A DNA stretch of 64,000 nucleotides, from contig NMRA01000351.1 in the NCBI GenBank assembly GCA_002633005.1, positions 235,258-299,257 of the forward strand. Direction: 5' to 3'. The stretch's first letter is position 1. Each line of letters begins with the position of its first letter. The DNA is from Phoronis australis (lineage: Eukaryota; Phoronida; Phoronidae). Positions 35,540 through 45,800 of this stretch are shown here, in pieces. The notes under the pieces are model-generated. The model saw only the letters and a program-made list of their open reading frames with translations, searched no databases and was not told where the DNA came from. A program made the translations under genes and the position numbers.

Positions 35540-36374
35540 TTAAAGGAAATACATACAGGAGAACCTAGATCTGTGTTGTTTTAACACACAAAACGCGTGT
35601 CATCCCGGCCAGTGGCTCGGAACCCGATCAGGCCCGTCGCGGCCGGACTGACTCGTTATCCCGGCCAGTGGCTCGGAACCCGAGCAGGCCCGTCGCGGCC
35701 GCCGGGGCTGGTAGGAACATAAACCAGCTTAAGTTGGAAACTAAACCTCCAGTCACGATCGAAAAGTCTATAATGCTGGGCCAAAGAAATAATGTGCACG
35801 TAATTATGTGAATTAGCCACGAAACTGAAAATCTACTTACTTGTCGGAGCCCGCGAAGTCGGCGGGTTCCCCTTCCACAGATCGTCAGGGCAAAGGTTGT
35901 ACATTAACAGTGATTTGAATAATGTATTTGTATTTCTGAATAAAGATTTCTCAAACATGTGACCATGGCATATAAAATCGTGTAATTGTTTCACAACAGT
36001 TCTCTGTCAGCAAACACGCTCACACGGCCTCGGTGCCCGGTCAGTTACATGTACCTTTGTTGCCGGCATCAAAAGCCGGTAACGCAGTGGTTTATTCATT
36101 GCTAGCTCCTCAACATTTGCATTCACGAATACTGCAAAGGCATTAAAAATAGTATCTAATAACTGTGTTTCAGTTTCATATAAGCATTGGTTAGGATGAG
36201 AATAAATCATTTTGAAACAGAACGCAGAATAATAAACGTATACCTGGCAAACTCGCCCGTCGCCGGCCAATCCCGACTTAGTCCGACGAAGACTCCACGG
36301 GTCGCATCGTTAGGTTTCACAGGCTATCAGTTCGAACCGGAATGCACTGATCAAGAAATACTAGAGAGGCGCCG
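35540..36374 (-). mobile_element. TTAA/THAP transposon fragment, copy 3, cut by the Ty3 LTR
   Basis: It starts with acaggagaacctagatctg and matches copy 2 from about 17534 to 18350, ending ctagagaggcgccg exactly where the 5' LTR begins. The segment with ccggccagtggctcgg is present twice here. Terminal sequences and the THAP end are missing. Confidence 0.75.
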
Positions 36375-36531
36375 TGTAGTATAGTGACTTAGTCGTAGGC
36401 ATGTTTTATGCGGAACAGTTACTTCCGATTTAGCCACCATGTTGGCAATTGTCTTTGGTTTTTCCAGTGTAGAATAAATCGTTAATTAGAGTAACCATCT
36501 GCGTTGTTGACGATGAACGAAAGATCTAACA
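36375..36531 (+). repeat. 5' LTR of Ty3/gypsy element
   Basis: 157 bp, starting TGTAGTATAG and ending CTAACA. It is the same length as the LTR at 40218-40374 and differs at only two positions that I noticed, so the insertion is recent. It contains AATAAA near 36474. It is followed by ttggcgacga, in the primer-binding-site position. Confidence 0.9.
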
Positions 36532-36600
36532 TTGGCGACGAAGATTCCAGGAAATAATAGGGACAATTATTTTGACTGGGAACTGACAATTACACAAAAT

Positions 36601-36824
36601 GGAGGCTGGTGAACATGAACCGGGAAGTCACGTTTGCAGCCCAGGCATGGCTGGGTTGGGACTTAAAAACTTCGACTGTCATGGAGAGACACAAAATTTA
36701 GCTGCATCATGGAAGCGTTGGAAACGTGCAGCGTTGTTGATGATACGGGCCCAAGGCGTCAAAGATGAGGACAGGAAGGTTGCCATTTTGCTTCACAACG
36801 GAGGTTTGGAATTGCAAGAAATTT
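36601..36824 (+). pseudogene. Duplicate 5' fragment of Ty3 gag (assembly duplicate)
   Basis: It encodes MEAGEHEPGSHVCSPGMAGL onward, up to an N at 36825. The stretch 36571-36824 recurs with a few substitutions at 37544-37797. The unrelated 36826-37542 segment lies between. This looks like two allelic or unmerged contig ends, not two genes. Confidence 0.7.
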
Positions 36825-36825
36825 N

Positions 36826-37542
36826 ATCTTACAAATTTCACTTGATATTTTCTCATGCTATTTTGCAAGTGTCACGCGCCAGGTCACGCGCCAGATCTCG
36901 CTCTTTGCTCAGTCTCGCGCTAGCCTTTGTCTCATACTCACCTGACTCAGTTGAAATACTTGATTGTGGTAATCGCGCGCCCGGACAAAGTTAACAGTAA
37001 CCACAAAGTGGAGTTGGAATTCTTCGCCTAAGTCACCTGAATTCCCGTATGTATGCTTCATCAAAGATACGTTTAGAAGCAGAAAGAGTCACTGAAGAAA
37101 TAAGAGCCTTTTAGGTGCTAATTTTAGGTGTAGAATGTATTTTCGACGAGCTGAAAACTTTATCAGTGAGCGCATGGGATTTCGCCTACTGCCACGGTTT
37201 AAAATACACGGGATGAAATTAGTACAGAACGCGATAGAACGTATTGTAGTGCGAATCTGAAGTTCATTTGCCATAACAGCAATGCTTTTGGACATTTTTG
37301 GAACTAAACGGCTAAAAACTCGAAGACAATAAGAGAATACACTCGGCTACCGTATTGGGCAAATGACCAAACGACAAGCTTTTGCCCCACTTCCCGTGAC
37401 GTCACAGGTAAGTCTCGTATAATCTCGCGTTATTGTTATAAACTCGCAAAAGGCCTATTTAAACACGCAAAACTGATACTGTATTTCTTAAACCTTTAAT
37501 TTAATGCTCAAGCTATACAACGAATGCGTGTTGAAACACAAC
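36826..37542. other. Segment of unknown origin bounded by single Ns inside the Ty3 element
   Basis: 717 bp with no recognisable Ty3 protein or LTR sequence, bounded by Ns at 36825 and 37543. It includes short repeats such as gtcacgcgccag twice near 36872-36893. It may be misplaced sequence or a haplotype-specific insertion. Confidence 0.5.
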
Positions 37543-37571
37543 NTTTGACTGGGAACTGACAATTACACAAA

Positions 37572-38276
37572 ATGGAGGCTGGTGAACATGAACCGGGAAG
37601 TCACGTTTGCAGCCCAGGCATGGCTGGGTTGGGAATTAAAAACTTCGACTGTCATGGAGAGGCACAAAATTTAGCTGCATCATGGAAGCGTTGGAAACGT
37701 GCAGCGTTGTTGATGATACGTGCCCAAGGCGTCAAAGATGAGGACAGGAAGGTTGCCATTTTGCTTCACAACGGAGGTTTGGAATTGCAAGAAATTTATT
37801 ACACTCTGGTTGATGAAGGTGAAACTTTGACTTTAGATCAAGCTTTGGCAGAGTTAGATAAGTATTTCACGCCAAAGACAAACACAACATTTGAGAGACA
37901 TGTTTTCAGACAACTAAAGCAAGAACAGAATGAAACTGTTGATCAGTATTTGTGTCGCTTGAGAACAAAAGCTCTTAATTGTAACTTTGACAATGTTGAT
38001 GAATCCTTGAGAGATCAGTTGATTGATAAGTGCTATAACCCTTTATTAAAAAGGAAATTTCTAGAAAAAGGGGGTGATGTGAAACTGTCTGATTTACAAG
38101 ATGTTGCGCGCGCATTTGAGCAAGTTGATTTGCAAATGAAAACCATGTCTCTAGGCGCCAATAGTCAGGCTGTTAATGCTGTTGGTCAAAGGAAGGTTGA
38201 ATGCTTTAACTGTGGCCGTATCGTAAAACTAGAATCGTTGCCGATGCGTCGCCGGTGGGTTTGGGCGCTGTATTGA
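37572..38276 (+). pseudogene. Ty3 gag, truncated at the zinc knuckle
   Basis: The capsid-like reading frame has the usual gag features: W-rich KRWKRAALLMIRAQG, TFERHVFRQLKQ, ETVDQYLCRLR and LSDLQDVARAFEQ. It ends in CFNCGR, the first half of a CCHC knuckle (C-x2-C). The His and last Cys are gone. From about 38219 the sequence continues into the RNase H region in another frame and stops at 38274-38276. Gag normally packages RNA and forms the particle; without the complete knuckle RNA binding would be impaired. Confidence 0.85.
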
Positions 38277-40189
38277 CACAGTTACACAACGGCCTATGGA
38301 GAGTTGTTTCCTATGCGTCGAGGAGCCTCTCCGAGGTTGAACGCCGTTACTCGCAGACCGAGAAGGAGGCTCTTGCCTTAGTTTGGGCGTGTGAACGTTT
38401 TCAACTTTATGTCTATGGTCGTGAGTTTGAATTGGAAAGGGATCATAAACCTCTAGAATGTTTTTTTGGTAATCGAGCGTCGAAGCCATCCGCACGAGTT
38501 GAACGTTGGGTGCTGAGGTTACAAGGCTTTGACTTTAAGGTGGTCTATCGTCCTGGAAAGACCAATATTGAGGATGCCTTGTCTCGTTTGAATCGTTCGA
38601 ATTGCCCGGATGGTGGCAAATCAGAGGTTGATCACGTGTTGGCCATAGCTCGATCCGCGACTCCAGCGACATTGACTCCGCGTGAACTGGAACAAGAATC
38701 GGCAAAGGATCCTGATTTTATTGCTTTACGTTCGCACATCATGTCTGGTCATTGGACTGGTTGTAAGACAGCATCATTCATTGCAGTTAAAAATGAGTTG
38801 TGTGTTGTTGGACATTTGATTCTACGTGGAGACCGAATTGTCGTGCCGAAATCAATGCGTGCAAGAATCATTGAAATTGCTCATGAAGGCCATCAAGGCA
38901 TTGTAAANGCGACTCCAGCGACATTGACTCCGCGTGAACTGGAACAAGAATCGGCAAAGGATCCTGATTTGATTGCTTTACGTTCACACATCATGTCTGG
39001 TCATTGGACTGGTTGTAAGACAGCATCATTCATTGCAGTTAAAAATGAGTTGTGTGTTGTTGGACATTTGATTCTACGTGAAAACCGAATTGTCGTCCCG
39101 AAATCAATGCGTGCAAGAATCATTGAAATTGCTCATGAAGGCCATCAAGGCATTGTAAAAACTAAAAACCGTCTACGAACGAAAGTTTGGTTGCCTAAGA
39201 TGGACTCTGAAGTGGAACGAATATGTAGGTCATGTCATGGATGTCAAGTGGTGGCAGGGGAGTTTGCACCACCTGAACCAATGCAACGAACGGAACCACC
39301 GACTGGGCCTTGGCAAGACTTGGCCATTGACTTATTGGGCCCATTGCCCAGAAGCGAAAGTATTCTTGTTGTTGTAGATTATTTTAGTAGATACTTTGAA
39401 ACTGTTGTGCTCCATTCCACCACGACGGAAAGAGTGATTATGGCATTGGAGCCTATCTTTTCGCGATACGGTTACCCTTTCTCGGTTAAATCGGATAACG
39501 GAACTCAGTTTGTAAGCCAATTGTTCGAGGCTTATCTTAGTGAACGGGGAATTGAACATCGACTCTCCCCTCCATTATGGCCTCAAGCCAATGGAGAGGT
39601 AGAACGACAAAATCGTACTTTGCTGAAATCTATCAAGATTGCGGTGCTCGAAGGCAAAGATTGGAGAAAGGAACTACAGGGTTTCTTGTTAGCGTATCGA
39701 TCAACACCGCATTCGACCACGGGTGCTTCCCCGGCATTTCTTATGTTTGGGCGGGAAATTCGGACAAGATTGCCTGAACTACGACCGGATGCCCATGTGA
39801 CTCTCGAGAATGTTCGTGATCGAGACTGGTGTAAGAAACTTGAAGGGAAATCGTACAGCGATGAAAAGAGACGCGCAACGAAAAACGATTTAACTCTTGG
39901 GACAAGTGTGTTACTCAAGAACACTAAATCGTCTGGGAAATTAGATCCCAAATTTGAAGCAGAACCTTACGTTCTTAAGGAGAAGGAAGGACATACAGTG
40001 ACTGTAGAAGGTCCACAGGGAACCTTCACCAGAGACAGTTCATTTGTAAAACCATTCGTTGAACGCGAGACTGCACCAGAGTCGTCTCCATCTGCTGAGC
40101 CATCAGGCGAACCGCAACGGAGTATGGAACGACCAAAACGGACTATTAAAGTCCCATCACGATTTGATGACTTTGTTTTAAACAAGTAG
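38219..40189 (+). CDS. Ty3 pol remnant: RNase H and integrase
   Basis: Open in the -1 frame relative to gag, with no good ATG; expression would need frameshifting or a fusion. RNase H: RIVADASPVGLGAVLTQ, the LSEVERRYSQTEKEALA helix and ERDHKPLE. Integrase: an HHCC finger (AHEGHQG ... ICRSCHGCQ), then D,D-35-E core residues in LAIDLLGP, KSDNGTQF and NGEVERQNR, then a C-terminal domain ending in FDDFVLNK. All three integrase acidic residues are present. A ~251-bp duplication (38657-38907 and 38909-39159) meets at an N, doubling part of the RNase H-integrase linker; it is probably artefactual. Confidence 0.88.
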   Translation, partial: YRKTRIVADASPVGLGAVLTQLHNGLWRVVSYASRSLSEVERRYSQTEKEALALVWACERFQLYVYGREFELERDHKPLECFFGNRASKPSARVERWVLRLQGFDFKVVYRPGKTNIEDALSRLNRSNCPDGGKSEVDHVLAIARSATPATLTPRELEQESAKDPDFIALRSHIMSGHWTGCKTASFIAVKNELCVVGHLILRGDRIVVPKSMRARIIEIAHEGHQGIVXATPATLTPRELEQESAKDPDLIALRSHIMSGHWTGCKTASFIAVKNELCVVGHLILRENRIVVPKSMRARIIEIAHEGHQGIVKTKNRLRTKVWLPKMDSEVERICRSCHGCQVVAGEFAPPEPMQRTEPPTGPWQDLAIDLLGPLPRSESILVVVDYFSRYFETVVLHSTTTERVIMALEPIFSRYGYPFSVKSDNGTQFVSQLFEAYLSERGIEHRLSPPLWPQANGEVERQNRTLLKSIKIAVLEGKDWRKELQGFLLAYRSTPHSTTGASPAFLMFGREIRTRLPELRPDAHVTLENVRDRDWCKKLEGKSYSDEKRRATKNDLTLGTSVLLKNTKSSGKLDPKFEAEPYVLKEKEGHTVTVEGPQGTFTRDSSFVKPFVERETAPESSPSAEPSGEPQRSMERPKRTIKVPSRFDDFVLNK

Positions 40190-40201
40190 TTGCTCTCATG
40201 C

Positions 40202-40217
40202 TTAAGGGGGGAGGGAA
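40202..40217 (+). other. Polypurine tract of the Ty3 element
   Basis: ttaaggggggagggaa immediately before the 3' LTR (TGTAGT at 40218), the expected primer site for plus-strand synthesis. Confidence 0.85.
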
Positions 40218-40374
40218 TGTAGTATAGTGACTTAGTCGTAGGCATGTTTTATGCGGAACAGTTACTTCCGGTTTAGCCACCATGTTGGCAATTGTCTTTG
40301 GTTTTTCCAGTGTAGAATAAATCGTTAATTAGAGTAACCATCTGCGTTGTTGACGACGAACGAAAGATCTAACA
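40218..40374 (+). repeat. 3' LTR of Ty3/gypsy element
   Basis: 157 bp, TGTAGTATAG to CTAACA, near-identical to the 5' LTR. It abuts LINE endonuclease sequence at 40375. Confidence 0.9.
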
Positions 40375-40565
40375 ATACCCTACACGTCTTAGCCCCACAT
40401 CAGCAACTTTAATAGATAACTTCTTTACATCAACATCATACGGTCACATACATACATACTCTGGTATTCTTCTCTCTTCGATCTCAGACCACTGTCCTAT
40501 CTTCATTGCTTCAAAATCGATAAAGAAAATCCACCCTAAACGCCCTTCCCGTGCTGCCATTATGA
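40375..40565 (+). pseudogene. LINE endonuclease fragment (C-terminal end)
   Basis: An open frame reads YPTRLSPTSATLIDNFFTS, then SGILLSSISDHCPIF and KRPSRAAIM. The TLID and ISDHCPIF motifs belong to the apurinic-like endonuclease of CR1/L2/Jockey-group LINEs. It continues in the same protein order at 41282 after the terminal-direct-repeat element. Confidence 0.8.
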
Positions 40566-41281
40566 CGTTTTGTCCATGCCCATCTTGCAGAGTCTTAGTT
40601 AGTTTTATCTATTGACGTCATAATAAATGACAATATTCGCAATCCTCCTCTTGTTTTACTCTGCAACGTAGCTCGTGGCGTACCCCGGGCAAAATAGATT
40701 ACGATAAATTAAATTTAACTTGTTAAATGCATTTATCGTCATTATTTTGACACTTGTCTCTTTATTTTGATACCAGTCCTTGGGGTTTATTTTGCATTAC
40801 TCCTCTCTATTTATAGCCTCAAGGGCCTACTTTTGTATTCATACGTTTCTCTACGCGACTCCTGATTGGTCGCCCATATTTCCTTTGTTCTGTTCAACGT
40901 GGTCTCTCATTCAGCCACCTACCTCGTCGCCTACAAGACCTACGTTCGTTCTCTTCATTTTTCCCCACCCCCCATCCCGGGTGTCGGTTTCACTTTCTCT
41001 TTGCTCGTATACTTTTCCTGTTAGGTTTTTTCAAGTTTTGTGTTCATGTTCGGTAGTTTTCCTTTAAGCCCTTCAGGCAGTTCTTTTGTTTTGTTTTGTT
41101 CCCTCTTTCAGGGCTATTCATTGTACACGCCGGTGGGCGTTTTGTCCTTGCCCATCTTACAGAGTCTTAGTTAGTTTTATCTATTGACGTCATAATAAAT
41201 GACAATATTCGCAATCCTCCTCTTGTTTTACTCTGCAACATAGCTCGTGGCGTACCCCGGGCAAAATAGATTACGATAAAT
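40566..41281. mobile_element. Small element with 144-bp terminal direct repeats (TRIM-like)
   Basis: The 144-bp sequence 40566-40709 recurs at 41138-41281 with only a few differences. Each repeat has the palindrome TGACGTCA followed by AATAAA. The 428-bp interior has no recognised protein. The insert splits a LINE reading frame (AAIM | YTPQTK). The layout is that of a terminal-repeat retrotransposon in miniature, but the ends are not TG...CA and I could not find a primer site or target duplication, so orientation and class are open. Confidence 0.65.
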
Positions 41282-42236
41282 ATTCTTACACACCGCAAAC
41301 AAAAACTCACTTTCTCATTAGCTTACGGAATTGCAATATCATGGAAAAAATAGACCGCAGCCTAGATTGTGACCCCACTCACAACTACGCAATACTCAGT
41401 GATACTTTGACATATCTCACGAAAAAACACTTTGGTCCAAAAAATGTTAGATATAATAAACACAAACACGCGCTTAACGCATGGATTGCACCTGGTATTT
41501 TAATTTCAGGAAATGTCACTCTACATAACGTGCTTCGCTTGAACTTTTAGACCGCATTTGTACCCATCTTGATAATGACATGAATCCCCTGGTCATCTTT
41601 CTATATCTCTCGAAAGCTTTCGACACAATAGACCACCAAATACTCTTGCAAAAGATAAATCACTATGGTATTAGTGGAGTTGAATATACACTGTTTAAAA
41701 GTTATCTCTCGAACCGCACCCAATATGTTTCACTAAGTGATACAACTTCCAGTTGGTTACCAATATCTACCGGAGTTCCCCAAGGCTCTGTCCTTGGCCC
41801 ACTTCTCTTCCTAGTTTAAATAAATGATCTTTCGTTTTCTTCTCCCATGGACACACTTCTTTATGCTGACGACACTTGCCTCGTCACACCTTACAAACTG
41901 ACTGAATCATCCCAACACACTTTAAAGCAATCAACCACCATCAACAACAACCTTAAATCTATTTCAGACTGGTTTTCTGTGAAAAAACTTTCAATTAACA
42001 CATCAAAAAGTAAATTAATGATCTTCCACTACCCCCAAAAGAAAATTGAAAAATGTATTATTCCCACCATTTATATAAATAGCAAAACAATGTGTCATGT
42101 GAACAGTTTTCCTTTCCTTGGTATTACTGTTGACAAAAACCTCTCATGTTCCCCCCACATTAACCTCATCTCAAACAAACTTAACAATGTCGGTGGACTC
42201 TTATACAAATTGAAATCTTATCTTCCTCTTCCAGCT
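41282..42236 (+). pseudogene. LINE reverse transcriptase relic
   Basis: It resumes with YTPQTKTHFLISL and reaches AWIAPGILISG. A deletion or frame break near 41520-41580 follows. Then comes RT: YLSKAFDTIDHQILLQKI, STGVPQGSVLGPLLF, a stop at 41817, the catalytic YADDT box (about 41860) and LSINTSKSKLMIF with FPFLGITVDK. It is of the CR1/L2/Jockey type. The copy ends in a CT-rich microsatellite. The stop and deletion make it dead. Confidence 0.85.
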
Positions 42237-42298
42237 CTCCCTCCCTCCCTCCCTCCCTCCCTCCCTCCCTCCCCCTCTCTCTCTCTCTCTCTCTCTCT
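42237..42298. repeat. (CCCT)n then (CT)n microsatellite
   Basis: Uninterrupted ccct-type units followed by ct dinucleotides, directly at the end of the LINE relic. Confidence 0.95.
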
Positions 42299-42653
42299 GC
42301 CGACTCATTAGACAATCAGAGTAATGAACTGTCGGTGTTTGATTTCGGAATTGTGGACATTCGAAATAGTGAACTTTCGGTGTATTGAACCTTCGGAGTA
42401 GTGAACATTAAATTCGGAATAGTGACATTTAATTTTGGAAATCTTTTTCATCAAATTTGTTGCTCGTGTGAAGTCTGAGAGGCTGTGCACCATTGATACT
42501 GATGAGAAAACATTCTTCATTGACCAAAGATTTTATTAGGTCTAGACTTACTTTTCCCGGCCTAATAATTTGAACATGGTCGTCGGGGTTTTCTTAGAGC
42601 AAGAAAACATGGTAGTTAAATGTCTGGTTTTCAAGCAACGACGTTTGCGTGTA
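42299..42653. other. Intergenic, no features recognised
   Basis: Short locally repetitive phrases such as ttcggaatagtgaac recur between 42340 and 42430; otherwise nothing supportable. Confidence 0.4.
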
Positions 42654-42657
42654 CTGA

Positions 42658-43070
42658 ATTTAAAAGAGAATGCCACCCGATTTAATTAATCTTTTTTACC
42701 GTCTTAATCGGTCTATATCCGCATTCGTATACGATCGATCTTACCTCGCCGAGAGGTGTCGCGTTAACGTGTGAGGAAGGTGAGAAACGACGCACCGACG
42801 TCAGTGGTTCTTCGTCAGAGTGAATGCCGCTATGGTGTTGTGTATCATTCCCGCTTATGCGAACTCTGAAGCTGCAAGGAAAGCGGGTATATCGTGTTTT
42901 CGATTTCCTCGAGAGCTCATAATGCTTCGGAAGTGGCTTGCGGTAGTGAAGAACGAAAAGTCTGGCGTTAATACCAAGTATGAGACCACGAAAGTTCTCC
43001 GTGTCTGTCAGTGGCCTGCACTTCGCCGGATTGGTTGTTCATCAGGTTTTCATTATGAAGAATTGTAGTT
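42658..43070 (+). mobile_element. TTAA/THAP transposon fragment, copy 4
   Basis: It begins TTAAAAGAGAATGCCACCCG at 42659 and matches the left end of copy 1. From 42820 it encodes the best THAP-like frame in the family: CIIPAYANSEAARKAGISCF, RFPREL, then MLRKWLAVVKNEKSGVN. The second zinc cysteine is replaced by Tyr (CIIPAY against CIVPAC in copy 1). The R-F-P and W landmarks of THAP fingers are visible. The right end and the rest of the element are missing. Confidence 0.7.
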
Positions 43071-45640
43071 GGCCATGGAAACAAAGAATTACAGTTAATT
43101 AAAGGCGTGAGAACATTACGTTTTATATAAACTGTTTGATGACTGACTCGTTCGTTAAGCTTCTGTTTGATCCTACAGGTGTTGGATGTAAGTCGCCACT
43201 TCTTTTCTTAGCCCTAAAAACGTCGTAAGCACACCTATTTTAGATGCGGTGCAAAATCAGGTTGGTCCGTAAGACAGCTCTGCGCTTTTCCAAGAATTCG
43301 TTTCACTTGCAGAATTTCGTGGTAGCAAACGCAAGCGTCAGTCTATGCTAGCAAGTATACCAAAATAGCAGATAACAAACCTAGTTTCGGATGTTTTGTT
43401 TCTTGGTTGATTTTAAGGCTATCACCGCACTACCTTTGGGAGCTCTCTCCCTGCTATGTAGGTTAGCTACGTTTAGTCATTTACTTCTAGACTCTCTTGT
43501 TTCTCTAATCGTCTGCTTGCTCCTGTCATCTACGTACACACTTCTCCGAAGAAGTTGACCAGGTACGGCCCGATGATTACGCAAATAGAAGGGCTTTGAA
43601 TCAGAAGCAAATTCCAAATTATTACTAATTTAGTTATCATTATAGTTAGTAGTAGTCGCTGCAACAATTTCGTTGTTGTCCATCTATATCCTATCTTTAA
43701 CGGATAATCAGGGGTTGGACCTTTTCCGAGGGGGAAGGGGGGGAGTTCGATCGAACCCCAAGAGCCCCCCCCCCCCGTGGCTACGGTTACCTGTACACAT
43801 GTTCCAGTTGACTAGCTCCACATCCTGACTACGTAGTCAGATTTAATTAAGAACCAATCATCCCCGTTCTAAAACCCTCGAAGTTAAAGAGCTTAAATTC
43901 ACCAATTTCATTTCAAAACACCAGTCTACTGCCGTGGTTTGTTAGTTTTGGTTTCTTCTTAACTATTTCAAAATTATAATTTCTAATTTTGAACTAATTA
44001 ACCTCCGATTAGAAGTGATCCAGCGCATGAGATTGTTTTGTCATACTCGAGACATAAAACGATCGGTCAATGATCAAGTGAATGGCTTCAAACGACCTTC
44101 AGTGGTGATCTTTTTACGCTCGTGTTTGATCAAAATAATATGTTTTATTACAAAAGGTCAGGCAATTTGCCTACTCACGCAACTCTCCTGTGACCCTAGT
44201 CACGTGATCATGGTCAAGAAAGAAATACTTCCTCACTACTTTGCATTACTGTAGGAAAGCAATATTCAATGATATCTAAAACCATGAACTTCACTGACCG
44301 TGCGCCTAATGATTCAAAATGACATAGTCATTCGCGATAGGTGGTTTCATGAATTTGGTTGTACGCAGACCTACAGTATGTATCTGTCTAAGCTCGATGA
44401 AATATGACGCAGGTGGTATTTCCAGGTTATGTGTTGTTAAACTAGATTGAAAAATCGCCTAGTTTATGTTACCTACAGGGAGCGTTAAATTTTGAAAATC
44501 GACCCTCGTCAGTTTGTATGTATCAGTCTTCAGTGTGAAATAAACCTAATTCGGACAGGTTACTGATCGCTATTACAATAAATAAGTTGTTGATATCAGT
44601 GAACAAAGCACTAGTCATTACAATAAATAAACACTACTACTCTGTAGTCGTCTGTTAGACTGGCGAACATACCCGGATGTCAAAGACCAAGCTCTGATTT
44701 AGATCACTCACTGATATCATAAAATCGATCTCACCTTGTCCCTTAAGAACGATTTCTATGCACAACAAGAACTGACGAAGCTGGTCTGCATTATTGCTTT
44801 AGATCATCATTACTCCCATTATGAGTGAATGAGTGATTAGATTAGATTAGATTTCATTTTAGTGACATTTGTTAAAGAGGTTCAAACCATTTACATAATG
44901 TTTGAAAAATAATACCCAGTCCATTTCAGTGAAGTCAGGGTGAGCAATCATGAACCAAAGAAACAGCGCTTGAGTTTCATAAAGGTATGCATATAAAAAC
45001 GGAAAAATCCCTGAACAGATTTACCATTCCATACTACTTTATCTAAATAAGAAGAGGCTCAATATTTGTATATCCATATTAAGGGGGCACACGGATTTTT
45101 GGATTAGTATTGAATGGGATAAACTTCTTGATGATTATTAACTTTGATCAGAGTTATAAAACAATGAAATATGTTGTGTTTTTGTGATTTTATTACAGTT
45201 CGCGAATTCTCGCCACTGGCTGCCAGTCACTCGCTGAAATCGAGGTCGGTGACTATATCAGTTAAATACCGGTCTTAAAATACTCGTCTACATTTCGAGT
45301 GTCAGAAAAGTGCGGTCGCAGAGGTCCTGAGCTCGCTTTCATGTCGGGGCTAGAAAATAACTCGCAAGGCTACAATAAATGAGGGAATCTTACCGCTAAT
45401 TAAACAATGGACTTAGCGACAAAAGGAATATGGCGGCTAGGGCGAACAGCAACCGCCCTCTATACATGTATGTCATAATTCTCTAGGGGCTGATCTAAAA
45501 AAATGCAGTTTTCTTGCCCAATGTGCCACTTTACGTCCGCGGTCGCAATCTAAAGTTCCGAGTCTGCTCAGGCGTAGCTAAATACCACATGTATTAATGG
45601 CAGAGTATAAGCAGACAATGTCACTTGCTGAAACGAACGG
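43071..45640. other. Intergenic, no genes recognised
   Basis: A G/C homopolymer-rich patch at 43730-43790 includes the palindrome gttcgatcgaac. No coding region, RNA gene or clear element. Confidence 0.45.
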
Positions 45641-45800
45641 GTCTGGGAGATATCGACGAAAATTGGCGATTTGTAATAAAATCATGTGAACACTAACGAA
45701 TTTTGTTGTTTTATAGGTCTGGTGAAAGCTTATAACTTCAAGAAGTTCATCTCATCCAGCAACAATGCCACTTTAAAGAACCGTGTCTATGTTTTGGAAG
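45640..45800 (+). repeat. Dispersed repeat family X, copy 1
   Basis: It contains aattttgttgttttatagg followed by tggtgaaagcttataacttc and aagaagttcat, shared with 52960 and 57000. The piece after the tag could be read as an exon (VKAYNFKKF), but the frame ends soon and the other copies do not conserve a long ORF. Confidence 0.55.

Larger units (their letters stand above)
36375..40374 (+). mobile_element. Ty3/gypsy LTR retrotransposon, internally deleted
   Basis: The element runs from LTR (36375-36531) to LTR (40218-40374), with a polypurine tract aaggggggagggaa right before the 3' LTR. Gag is followed directly by RNase H and integrase; protease and reverse transcriptase are missing, so the copy is non-autonomous. 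The left flank is a TTAA/THAP fragment and the right flank a LINE fragment. The four bases before (gccg) and after (atac) do not match, so no target duplication is visible. Two ~250-bp internal duplications next to single Ns are assembly effects, so the true length is less than shown. Confidence 0.88.
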
